DNA from: Bacilli bacterium
GTDB lineage: Bacteria; Bacillota_I; Bacilli_A; RF39; UBA660
NCBI GenBank assembly: GCA_022793555.1
Contig: JAAWDB010000047.1
Location: 1-16,897 of the forward strand
Direction: 5' to 3'
Length of the DNA: 16,897 bases
Part shown: piece after piece, positions 6,242 to 12,937 of the stretch
Position numbering within the stretch: position 1 is the first letter of the stretch
How the letters are laid out: the number at the start of each line of letters is the position of its first letter
Notes under the pieces: generated by a model
What the model was told of the DNA's origin: nothing
Seen by the model: only the letters and a program-made list of their open reading frames with translations
Databases searched by the model: none
Position numbers and translations under genes: made by a program

Positions 6242-7295
6242 ATTCTCCTGCTAATTTTCTTCTTAAATCTTCGGTAATTAAAGCTTCAATTATTGGTTCT
6301 AATTCCCCATCCATAACACGATCAAGACTCATCACTGAAAAATTAATTCGATGATCTGTTACACGATTTTGCGGATAGTTATAAGTTCTAATTTTTTCGG
6401 AACGATCTCCAGAACCAATTTTACTTTTACGTTCATTACCTAATGCGGACTCTTTCTCCTGATTTAAATTGTCAAATAGTTTAATTTTTAATAATTTCAT
6501 CGCTTTATCTTTATTTTTTAGTTGACTTCGTTCATTTTGACAAGTTACTACTGTATTGGTAGGTAAATGGGTTATCCGAACGGCAGAGTTGGAAGTATTT
6601 ACAGATTGTCCACCAGCTCCACTACTATGGTACACATCGATTTTTAAATCACTTTCTTTAATTTCAATATCCACATCTTCCACTTCTGGCATTACTAAAA
6701 CGGTAGCAGTAGAAGTATGAACGCGTCCTGCGGTTTCTGTTACAGGAACTCGTTGAACACGATGAGCTCCACTTTCGTATTTTAATTTAGAATAAACATT
6801 TTCACCTTTAATCATACATTCTACGTTAGAAAATCCACCACTAGTGCCAGGGATTTCATGATTGATTTCAATTTTCCAGCCATTTTTTTCTGCATAATAA
6901 GTATACATTCTTAGTAAATCTCCAGCAAAAATATTGGCTTCGTCTCCTCCCGCAGCACCACGGATTTCCATAATAACATTTTTACCATCATTTTCGTCTT
7001 TAGGGATTAAAAGAATTTCTAATTCATGATTTAGTTTTTCTAATTTTTCGGTATTTTCAGCTAATTCTAACTCAGCCATTTCTCGTAATTCTGGGTCTGT
7101 CATTAAGGATTTTGCTTCTTCAATATTTTCTTTAGTCTTTTTGTACTCTTCGTATTTTTCGACCGTTTCTTTTAAATCACTTTGCTCTTTAGATAGTTTT
7201 TTTATTGAATTAAAATCAGCCATTATTTCTGGATTCATTAATTCTTTTTCGATTACTTGATATCTTTCTAATATTGATTCTAATCTAGGTTCCAT
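6240..7295 (-). CDS. prfA: Peptide chain release factor 1 (RF1)
   Basis: RF1 reads UAA and UAG stop codons and triggers peptide release. The 351-residue protein has the codon-recognising tripeptide PVT (184-186, within RVQRVPVTE; the tripeptide class of RF1, not the SPF of RF2) and the catalytic GGQ (228-230) in [13 protein letters not shown]. The N-terminal helical domain (about 1-95) is complete, and the length is close to the 355-360 of other bacteria. Gln230 is the residue PrmC would methylate. The start is ATG 7295 with AAAGGA nine bases before it. It lies 30 bases downstream of rpoE with no terminator between, so it is probably transcribed from the rpoE promoter. Confidence 0.97.
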   Translation of the reverse strand: MEPRLESILERYQVIEKELMNPEIMADFNSIKKLSKEQSDLKETVEKYEEYKKTKENIEEAKSLMTDPELREMAELELAENTEKLEKLNHELEILLIPKDENDGKNVIMEIRGAAGGDEANIFAGDLLRMYTYYAEKNGWKIEINHEIPGTSGGFSNVECMIKGENVYSKLKYESGAHRVQRVPVTETAGRVHTSTATVLVMPEVEDVDIEIKESDLKIDVYHSSGAGGQSVNTSNSAVRITHLPTNTVVTCQNERSQLKNKDKAMKLLKIKLFDNLNQEKESALGNERKSKIGSGDRSEKIRTYNYPQNRVTDHRINFSVMSLDRVMDGELEPIIEALITEDLRRKLAGE

Positions 7296-7325
7296 GGATT
7301 TTCATCCTTTCTTATCGTTTTATAC

Positions 7326-7748
7326 TTATAAATTTTCGCCCTCTTCGTCTTCATCGATGACTACAAGATCTTTTAAATCTTCATCTCGGTCTTCTTCTTC
7401 ATCTTCGTCGTAGAAATTATCATTTTCTTCTTCAGTATCTTCTGGATCACTTTCTTCTACAAATACTTCATCATCGTCTTCATCAATGACTACTTTTTCA
7501 CTATGTTTTTCTTTTAAATCCCAATAACCATCTGCTAACATGGTAAATCTTTTATCGGTTGTTAAGATTTCAAAGAAATCGGCAATTCGGTCTTCAAATT
7601 CTTGTTCACTTAAACCTAGTATATCACACACTTTTTTAAATAAGTCATTGATTTTCATTTTTTTATTGGCATCTTGCAATATTAAATGGGCTAAATCATC
7701 ATAACTCATTAATTCTAACTCTTCTTTTGAAATATCTTTTAATTTCAT
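7326..7748 (-). CDS. rpoE: DNA-directed RNA polymerase delta subunit (RpoE)
   Basis: Delta is a Gram-positive RNA polymerase subunit that increases recycling and makes promoter choice sensitive to initiating nucleotide levels. The 140-residue protein has the N-terminal HARE-HTH domain (about 1-80: LMSYDDLAHLIL, INDLFKKV, DRIADFFEILTTDKRF, YWDL) and a disordered C-terminal tail (about 81-140) that is mostly Asp and Glu. The tail holds the segment VVIDED twice (87-92 and 129-134), matching a near-exact 20-base direct repeat. The length is somewhat below that of B. subtilis delta. The start is ATG 7748, which has AGGAGG seven bases upstream; the frame stays open for 16 more codons upstream but without a suitable signal. 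It is first in the operon with prfA. Confidence 0.93.
   Translation of the reverse strand: MKLKDISKEELELMSYDDLAHLILQDANKKMKINDLFKKVCDILGLSEQEFEDRIADFFEILTTDKRFTMLADGYWDLKEKHSEKVVIDEDDDEVFVEESDPEDTEEENDNFYDEDEEEDRDEDLKDLVVIDEDEEGENL
7345..7493. repeat. Pair of 20-base direct repeats inside the rpoE acidic tail
   Basis: Copies at 7345..7364 and 7474..7493 differ by one base (g/a) and encode the two VVIDED segments. This suggests that the tail grew by internal duplication, though a low-complexity Asp/Glu context makes such matches easier. Confidence 0.6.
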
Positions 7749-7872
7749 TTTTATTCCTCCTATAAAGTATCGTCTATAATGCGTTATAAAAACCAATTCA
7801 TAATATACGATATTTTTTAAAATTTATAATTTTTTTACATGATTTTTTCTTTTTTAATAATCATTCTACGCC
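7749..7872 (-). other. rpoE 5' leader
   Basis: This is the AT-rich transcribed leader between the rpoE promoter and start codon. It contains the Shine-Dalgarno; apart from that I see no strong hairpin, leader peptide or known riboswitch pattern. Confidence 0.5.
7756..7761 (-). promoter_or_regulatory. Ribosome binding site deciding the rpoE start
   Basis: Minus-strand AGGAGG lies seven bases before ATG 7748..7746. Confidence 0.85.
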
Positions 7873-7901
7873 ATTATATGCAATAATTGTTATTCTGTCT
7901 A
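7873..7901 (-). promoter_or_regulatory. rpoE operon promoter
   Basis: On the minus strand TAGACA (7901..7896) and TATAAT (7878..7873) are separated by 17 bases. It begins right after the stop codon of the upstream 113-residue gene and gives rpoE a 5' leader of about 115 bases, in which I see no recognisable riboswitch. It likely drives rpoE, prfA, the kinase-like gene, prmC, the ABC-F gene, spoIIR and mntP. Confidence 0.75.
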
Positions 7902-7904
7902 TCC

Positions 7905-8246
7905 TTAATTGTTAAATTTAATTATTATTTTACTTTTTTCATCTTCTGTTTCGATGACATAATGAATTTCTAAGGTATTTTCAAACTCTTCCCAAAAAGA
8001 ATCATCCACAATAATATCAAAATCACCACCAATTTCTTTTAATTGGTAAGTACATTTTTCGTTTTCTAAATCAATCGTAAAACAAAACTCCGAAGATTCT
8101 CTTTTAAAAATTTTATGAGCACGATCTAAATAATGGTCAAAGTTTTCTAGTTTAAAGTGAATGATATCATTTGTAATTTCATAAGGAAGATTACTCTCTT
8201 CTAGCATAATTTGGTCGTTTTTTAAGAGTTTAATGTCTAAAAACAA
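7905..8246 (-). CDS. Hypothetical protein, possibly DUF1934/YwiB-like
   Basis: The 113-residue, acidic, soluble protein has no signal peptide or membrane segment. Alternating hydrophobic and charged residues (for example FCFTIDLENEKCTYQLKEIGGD and LEIHYVIETEDEKSKIIIKF) suggest a beta-rich fold. The closing strand pair and the place just upstream of rpoE recall the lipocalin-like DUF1934/YwiB family, but I see no decisive motif and the link is weak. The start is TTG 8246: AGGAGG (8254..8259) lies seven bases before it and no ATG occurs until residue 14. It has its own extended -10 promoter and no clear terminator before the rpoE promoter, so some read-through is likely. It is divergent from the PBP gene. 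Confidence 0.65.
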   Translation of the reverse strand: MFLDIKLLKNDQIMLEESNLPYEITNDIIHFKLENFDHYLDRAHKIFKRESSEFCFTIDLENEKCTYQLKEIGGDFDIIVDDSFWEEFENTLEIHYVIETEDEKSKIIIKFNN

Positions 8247-8253
8247 TCCTAGC

Positions 8254-8259
8254 CCTCCT
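8254..8259 (-). promoter_or_regulatory. Ribosome binding site supporting a TTG start
   Basis: Minus-strand AGGAGG is seven bases before TTG 8246..8244, the only well-placed start of the 113-residue gene. Confidence 0.7.
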
Positions 8260-8273
8260 TTTTTTCAATCCGA

Positions 8274-8302
8274 ATTATAGCATAGCGTTTTCATATACGC
8301 AA
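8274..8302 (-). promoter_or_regulatory. Extended -10 promoter of the 113-residue gene
   Basis: On the minus strand TGCTATAAT (8282..8274) is a perfect extended -10. A partial -35 TTGCGT (8302..8297) stands 17 bases away. The start would be roughly 20 bases before the TTG start codon. The promoter lies in the divergent region shared with the PBP gene. Confidence 0.65.
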
Positions 8303-8386
8303 TCATTCTTGTTTTAAATTGGTGATTTCTGTAAAAAATAATCCGATTTTAAGGATAGTTATAGAAAAACTTTCCATAATAAACAT

Positions 8387-8392
8387 AGGTGG
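8387..8392 (+). promoter_or_regulatory. Ribosome binding site deciding the PBP start
   Basis: AGGTGG lies five bases before ATG 8398. The in-frame GTG at 8389 is inside this site, so it is not the start. I see no clear sigma-A promoter for this gene in 8250..8386. Confidence 0.7.
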
Positions 8393-8397
8393 GTCTT

Positions 8398-10332
8398 ATG
8401 AAAAGAAAAATTATGTTTAGTGCTCGTCTTACTTTATTTCTTTTTCTGGCTGGAATTATTTGTTTAATCGGCATCTATGCTTATGCTTTTTTCAGTCCGC
8501 GATTAGAGCTTACTAATTTAGGAAAATTGTATTTGTATGATCAAGAAGAACAGTTAGTTTTTCAAGGCGCTTCTGGCCAAGAATGGGTAACTTTAAATGA
8601 TATGTCTGAGTATTTAATTAATGCTGTAATTAGTGTTGAAGATAAGAATTTTTATCAGCATCATGGATTTGATTATTTTCGAATTGGAAAAGCGATGCTT
8701 ACAAATATTATGAAAAATACGCGACAAGGTGCATCAACGATCAGTCAACAATATATTAAGAATATGTTTTTAACGTTTGATCAAACGTGGAAACGTAAAA
8801 TTGAAGAAGCTTTTTTAACAGTAGAATTAGAAGTTCATTATTCAAAAGATGATATTTTAGAAGGATATTTAAATACTATTAATTATGGGGAAGGAAATTA
8901 TGGAGTTGGAAGTGCTAGTCAATACTATTTTAATAAAACCGTAAAAGATTTAACTTTAGAAGAGGCTTTAATGCTAGCAGGTATTCCTAAAAGTCCAAAT
9001 CGTTTTAATCCGGTCGTTAATTATGAGGCTTGTATTAAACGAGCAAAAATTGTGGCAAAAGCGATGAAGGACAATCATTATATTTCTGATGAGGTTTATC
9101 AACATCTTTTTGAAGAAAAAATTGAGATTTATGGAAAAGATGAACAAAATCATTCACAAATGATTCAATATTTTCAAGATGCAGTGTTTAATGAATTAAA
9201 AAGTATTAGTGGAATCCCTAGCAGTTTAATGGATGCTGGTGGATTAAAAATTTATACTACTTTGGATAGTCAAGCGCAACGAAATATGGAAGAATCTATA
9301 AAAAGTAATGTTGGTAGTGAAGATTTACAAATTGCTAGTGTATTAATCGATCCCAATACGGGTGGAGTTCTTTCTTTGACGGGAGGATTTGATTATTCTA
9401 AAAGTCAATATAATCGTGCTACTCAATCGAAACGGCAAGTTGGAAGTACCATGAAACCATTTTTGTATTATGCTGCTTTAGAAAATGGTCTTACTTCTTC
9501 TTCAACTTTTTATAGTAGTGAAACTACTTTCGTTTTTTCTAATAATAAGACGTATAGTCCATCAAATTATAATCAAATTTATGCAAACAAAGATATTACG
9601 ATGGCAGCCGCTTTAGCATATTCTGATAATATTTATGCGGTGAAAACTCATTTATTTTTAGGAGAAGAGGCTTTAGTAAATATTGCTAAACGAGTAGGAA
9701 TAGATGGAGATATGCAAGCAAATCCTTCTTTAGCTTTAGGAACTAGTGAGTTAAATATGATGGATTTTGCTCACGGCTATTTAACGCTTGCTAGTGGAGG
9801 GTTCCAACGAGATCTATATTTTATTGAAAAAATTGAAGATATGGATGGTAATGTGATTTATCGACATAAACCAAAAAAAGAAATGGTTTTAAATAGTAAT
9901 TATGTTTATATTTTAAATGAAATGCTTACAAATACTACGAATTCAGCATTTAATTCTTATACTACCCCGACTGCTTTATCGCTCGGAGCAAGGATGTCAC
10001 GAAAATATGCTTTAAAAACAGGTACGACAAATACTGATTGTTGGAGTGTTGGATATACCCCTGATGCTTTAAGTCTTGTTTGGGTGGGCAAAGATGATAG
10101 TTCTGAGGTAGGAAGTATTGCAAGTCGTATTTCTAAGAATGTTTGGCTTGAGACAATGGAAAGCTATTTGCAAGATAAAGAACATTCTTGGTATGAAACC
10201 CCTCATAATGTGGTTGGTCTTGTTAAAGATGCTGTAACAGGAGGAGAAGTTTTAGATAAAAAGAATTCGACGATCTTTTATTATGAAAAAGGTACAGAAC
10301 TGCAAAGTGTTACTGTAAATCAAACAGAATAA
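8398..10332 (+). CDS. Class A penicillin-binding protein (transglycosylase/transpeptidase)
   Basis: This bifunctional enzyme polymerises lipid II into glycan strands and cross-links the peptides outside the membrane. In 644 residues there is a cytoplasmic tip and one membrane anchor (about 10-31). A GT51 domain follows with EDKNFYQHHG (81-90, catalytic Glu81), RQGASTISQQ (109-118), RKIEEAFLTVELE (133-145) and EGYLNTINYGEGNYGVGSAS (155-174). The transpeptidase domain has STMK (350-353, nucleophile Ser350), SDN (409-411) and KTGT (540-543). All catalytic motifs are intact. The C-terminus ends soon after the transpeptidase domain, with no PASTA repeats visible. It is the PBP1a/PonA/PbpF type, but the exact ortholog is not decidable. 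It is the only plus-strand gene here and faces the rest of the cluster. No strong hairpin terminator follows before the convergent gene. Confidence 0.95.
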   Translation: MKRKIMFSARLTLFLFLAGIICLIGIYAYAFFSPRLELTNLGKLYLYDQEEQLVFQGASGQEWVTLNDMSEYLINAVISVEDKNFYQHHGFDYFRIGKAMLTNIMKNTRQGASTISQQYIKNMFLTFDQTWKRKIEEAFLTVELEVHYSKDDILEGYLNTINYGEGNYGVGSASQYYFNKTVKDLTLEEALMLAGIPKSPNRFNPVVNYEACIKRAKIVAKAMKDNHYISDEVYQHLFEEKIEIYGKDEQNHSQMIQYFQDAVFNELKSISGIPSSLMDAGGLKIYTTLDSQAQRNMEESIKSNVGSEDLQIASVLIDPNTGGVLSLTGGFDYSKSQYNRATQSKRQVGSTMKPFLYYAALENGLTSSSTFYSSETTFVFSNNKTYSPSNYNQIYANKDITMAAALAYSDNIYAVKTHLFLGEEALVNIAKRVGIDGDMQANPSLALGTSELNMMDFAHGYLTLASGGFQRDLYFIEKIEDMDGNVIYRHKPKKEMVLNSNYVYILNEMLTNTTNSAFNSYTTPTALSLGARMSRKYALKTGTTNTDCWSVGYTPDALSLVWVGKDDSSEVGSIASRISKNVWLETMESYLQDKEHSWYETPHNVVGLVKDAVTGGEVLDKKNSTIFYYEKGTELQSVTVNQTE

Positions 10333-10387
10333 ATTCTAGAATTAGGATTTATTTTTATTTATAGCGAGGTAATTTTCTATTATTTAT

Positions 10388-10819
10388 TTATGAATTTTTA
10401 GTCATGATTTTTTGAATATTCTGTAAATATTTTAGAGGAAATTGCATTACGCCTCGATGTCCTTTATCATCTTGAAAACTTACTCTTGTGCTATAGATGG
10501 ATTCTAATGATATGGTAAAGCCATTATGATATTCAATTACGTAGATAGGACTAAAAACACAAGCATATCCAGCTTCTTCATTTACAAGTCTGGTAAAGCG
10601 AATGGAATTTTCTAAACTTTTGATTTCATCTTTATTATCTATGATTATCACATTTTCTATAAAATTTTCTAATTGCTCGTTCTGATAATTATAGTGGGTA
10701 ATGGTGATTTTATCTGTCTTTTTTAAACCATAAGTGTTATTTAATATATTTTTTAAATAGATTGCTGTTATAAGTAAAATAACTAAAATAATTTTAAGCA
10801 CTATGTTCTTTTTATTCAT
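10388..10819 (-). CDS. Hypothetical membrane-anchored protein
   Basis: The 143-residue protein has a Lys/Asn-rich tip and one hydrophobic segment (about 6-22), probably an uncleaved anchor with the remainder outside the membrane. That part contains DKITITHYNYQNEQLENFIENVIIIDNKDEI, a pattern seen in small extracytoplasmic beta-rich domains, and a single Cys in AGYACVFSP. I recognise no family and assign no function. The start codon is ATG with only a loose purine-rich GAGAGA upstream, so the initiation signal is weak. It is convergent with the PBP gene (55 bases between the stops). It lies 142 bases downstream of the noc stop, separated from it by a terminator, and no convincing promoter is visible in that gap. 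Confidence 0.6.
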   Translation of the reverse strand: MNKKNIVLKIILVILLITAIYLKNILNNTYGLKKTDKITITHYNYQNEQLENFIENVIIIDNKDEIKSLENSIRFTRLVNEEAGYACVFSPIYVIEYHNGFTISLESIYSTRVSFQDDKGHRGVMQFPLKYLQNIQKIMTKNS

Positions 10820-10855
10820 GGCAGATTCTCTCTTTCTCTCAGAAAATTATTTTAA

Positions 10856-10890
10856 GAAAAGACTTATTTAATAAGATTTTTAGTCTTTTC
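10856..10890. repeat. Imperfectly nested inverted repeat upstream of the 143-residue gene
   Basis: GAAAAGACT (10856..10864) and AGTCTTTTC (10882..10890) are exact complements, and the interior holds a second inverted repeat CTTATT-T-AATAAG (10863..10875). A T-rich run follows on both strands, so it could terminate in either direction, or be an operator or structured leader for the 143-residue gene. It stands 43 bases beyond the noc terminator. Confidence 0.45.
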
Positions 10891-10932
10891 CTTTACTTTT
10901 TATGATTCGTTTTTTCTTAGCCAATTAAAACC

Positions 10933-10963
10933 AAAAAAGGAAAAAGTTAACTACCTTTCCTTT
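10933..10963 (-). terminator. Terminator after the noc-type gene
   Basis: On the minus strand AAAGGAAA (10963..10956), starting in the stop codon, pairs with TTTCCTTT (10943..10936) around a 12-base loop and is followed by more T (six T in a row after CC). The stem is AT-rich but perfect. Confidence 0.6.
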
Positions 10964-12179
10964 ATTTTTTTATTTTAATATTCATTTGATAATTGTCATC
11001 TAAGTCTAATTCTTCAATTTCTACCACAAAACCTTGTTCATTCATTTGATTTATTAAATTACGTACCGTATTAATTGCGGTTTTTAAATCGATTCCTTTT
11101 TCTTCTTCTAATTTTTGCTCATAGGAAGGATCTAGTTTAATGATAGATGCAACAGGATCTACAAGAGTTTCCTCTTCAATTGGTTCTTTGATTTCTTCGA
11201 TTTTATTTATAACGGGTTCATTATTGTTATCAAAGAAAAAAGGACTTTTTGTTTCTTTTGAGAAATCAGATATCTCTACTAAACCGTCATCTAATATTTC
11301 CATATCATCATTTAGAGGGTTTATTGCTTCTTTTGATGCGGAAATTAAACCATCCATCATGTTCATATTTGCGGCTTCATCTTCTAAAAAGTTAAAGAAC
11401 TTATTAGGAATTTGTGATGGTGTTTCTTCAATTATATTTTGTTTTGGTTCTTCCATTGGCTTCAACATACTTTCTACATCATGCAATTCACGTACTGGAT
11501 TAATGTCAGTGGCATTATTTACAATTGATTCTAAATTTGGCGTTAAATTTACAAGAGGAATTTCTTCTCCAGCCGATTCTTCTTTTAATTTTTTTAATTC
11601 GATATCTAATTGACGAACAGTCATTCTTTTTTCAATAATTTTCTTTAACCACTTTTTTTGCTCATCTTTCGATAATGATAGTAGTGCTCTAGCATGACGT
11701 TCGGAAATTTTTTCATTTAATAAAGCATTTTGAACATCTTCATCTAAGTTTAATAGTCTTAATTTATTGGCAATCGTTGATTGTGATACTCCCATTTTTT
11801 CCGCTAGTTGTTCTTGGGTTAAATAGCCACGGTCTAATAAACTTTTATACGATTTTGCTTCTTCAATAGCCGTTAAGTTTCTTCTTTGAATATTTTCTAC
11901 TAACGCAACTTCAGCACTTTTATTATCATCAATATTGGAAATTATAGCAGGAACTTTTTGAAGTCCAGCCATGGTTGCCGCTTTATAACGTCTTTCTCCA
12001 GCAATGATTTCAAATTTATCACCAAGGCGTCTCAATACCAATGGTTGAATGATACCATGTTGTTTTATTGATTCGGAAAGTTCGGTTAATCCTGCTTCAT
12101 CAAACGCTAATCTTGGTTGGAATCGATTCGGTATTATATCCTCAATCGGTATTAGCTGAATATCCTTCTCCATATTCAC
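10962..12179 (-). CDS. noc: ParB-family CTPase, Noc-like nucleoid occlusion protein
   Basis: The 405-residue protein has the ParB N-terminal CTP-binding domain (about 8-100: IIPNRFQPR, GERRYKAA at 61-68, ENIQRRNL at 95-102). A helix-turn-helix region follows (about 120-170: TQEQLAEKMGVSQSTIANKLRLL). Position after rsmG is that of noc in Bacillus. By alignment from memory, the residues that separate Noc from ParB DNA specificity read Gln133, Lys139, Asn144 and Arg161, three of four Noc-like. Two things differ from Bacillus Noc. The protein begins almost at the ParB fold and lacks the N-terminal amphipathic membrane-binding segment. It also has an acidic, low-complexity linker (about 205-345) before a C-terminal domain (about 352-405). 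No soj/parA gene is next to it. GTG 12179 is the start, with AAGGGG nine bases upstream; the ATG at 12173 is farther away. It could instead be the sole chromosome-partitioning ParB. Confidence 0.82.
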   Translation of the reverse strand: MNMEKDIQLIPIEDIIPNRFQPRLAFDEAGLTELSESIKQHGIIQPLVLRRLGDKFEIIAGERRYKAATMAGLQKVPAIISNIDDNKSAEVALVENIQRRNLTAIEEAKSYKSLLDRGYLTQEQLAEKMGVSQSTIANKLRLLNLDEDVQNALLNEKISERHARALLSLSKDEQKKWLKKIIEKRMTVRQLDIELKKLKEESAGEEIPLVNLTPNLESIVNNATDINPVRELHDVESMLKPMEEPKQNIIEETPSQIPNKFFNFLEDEAANMNMMDGLISASKEAINPLNDDMEILDDGLVEISDFSKETKSPFFFDNNNEPVINKIEEIKEPIEEETLVDPVASIIKLDPSYEQKLEEEKGIDLKTAINTVRNLINQMNEQGFVVEIEELDLDDNYQMNIKIKK

Positions 12180-12188
12180 ATCAATCAG

Positions 12189-12194
12189 CCCCTT
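12189..12194 (-). promoter_or_regulatory. Ribosome binding site supporting a GTG start
   Basis: Minus-strand AAGGGG is nine bases before GTG 12179..12177 and fifteen before the in-frame ATG 12173, so GTG is the better start of the noc-type gene. Confidence 0.55.
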
Positions 12195-12206
12195 ACGCTA
12201 TAATTA

Positions 12207-12235
12207 ATTGTAACCTAGAATTAAAGTTTTTTCAA
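12207..12235 (-). promoter_or_regulatory. Promoter of the noc-type gene, inside the end of rsmG
   Basis: On the minus strand TTGAAA (12235..12230) and TACAAT (12212..12207) each match consensus at five of six positions with a 17-base spacer. The -35 is within the last codons of rsmG. The leader would be about 20 bases. Confidence 0.7.
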
Positions 12236-12937
12236 TGGCTTTTTCAAAATAGTCGCATAAGCTCGTGGAAAGGTATTTGGAGTGGGTGCTAATTTTTGAA
12301 TTTTTATAATATTTCTTAATCCCGCTTGATTTGGTAACGAAAAGTTTTCAATATGTTTTATGTCCCCTTTTAAGCGTGTAAGTATTCCTTCCGCATTTTT
12401 TATTTCTTCTTCAATATTGGATTTCATTGCTAGAAAAAAACCATTTATTTTTAAGAGAGGAAATGCAGTTTCAATTAATATTCTTAGTTCAGCAACAGCT
12501 CTTGATGTAATAATGTCGTATTCTTCGATATGGGTTTTAGAGTATTCTTCTGTCCGGCTATAAATCGTTTTAGCATTAGATAAGTTTAATTTTTTGATCA
12601 TTTCGTTTAAAAAATTTATTTTTTTGTTATTGGAGTCTAGTAAGTGCACTTCTAAATTTGGAAAACATATTGCTAGAACTAAACCAGGGAAGCCTGCTCC
12701 TGTACCAATGTCTAAGATTTTTTGAGAACTCTCTACATCAAGCATTTTGGTGAGCGTTAAAGAATCGTAAAAATGTTTCAAATATACTTCATCTGGAGTT
12801 TTAATGGCTGTAAGATTTGTATGCTCATTATATTCTAATAAAAAGGTACAATACTTTTTTAAATGATTCCTAGCTTGGTCCGTCAGTGTAATATTTAGTT
12901 CTTTTTTTAAGTTAATTAAAAAATTCTCTTCACTCAT
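12221..12937 (-). CDS. rsmG: 16S rRNA (guanine527-N7)-methyltransferase RsmG
   Basis: RsmG (GidB) places the N7-methyl on G527 of 16S rRNA in the 530 loop, using S-adenosylmethionine; its loss gives low-level streptomycin resistance in other bacteria. The 238-residue length matches the family. Motifs seen are NLTAI (41-45), HFYDSL (55-60), the SAM-binding DIGTGAGFPGL (76-86), the SRAVAEL strand, and the C-terminal RAYATILKKPL typical of Gram-positive members. ATG 12937 lies inside the end of mnmG (8-base overlap) with AAGGAG ten bases before it, so it is translated with mnmG. The downstream noc-type gene has its own promoter in the end of this gene. Confidence 0.96.
   Translation of the reverse strand: MSEENFLINLKKELNITLTDQARNHLKKYCTFLLEYNEHTNLTAIKTPDEVYLKHFYDSLTLTKMLDVESSQKILDIGTGAGFPGLVLAICFPNLEVHLLDSNNKKINFLNEMIKKLNLSNAKTIYSRTEEYSKTHIEEYDIITSRAVAELRILIETAFPLLKINGFFLAMKSNIEEEIKNAEGILTRLKGDIKHIENFSLPNQAGLRNIIKIQKLAPTPNTFPRAYATILKKPLKKL

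Noticed and set aside
8309..8337. TTGTTT and TAAAAA as a promoter for the PBP gene
   Set aside because: The 17-base spacing fits, but the hexamers match consensus poorly.
10332..10343. Palindrome AATTCTAGAATT at the end of the PBP gene as a terminator
   Set aside because: It is a perfect palindrome with no room for a loop, and the T run that follows is interrupted, so it is not a convincing terminator.
11140..11613. Plus-strand open frame antisense to the noc-type gene
   Set aside because: It mirrors the acidic linker's codon bias, has no homology or ribosome binding site, and the minus-strand gene is clear.
10962..12235. parS or Noc-binding palindrome near the noc-type gene
   Set aside because: I searched by eye for TGTTTCACGTGAAACA-like and TTCCCGGGAA-like sequences and found none in the window.
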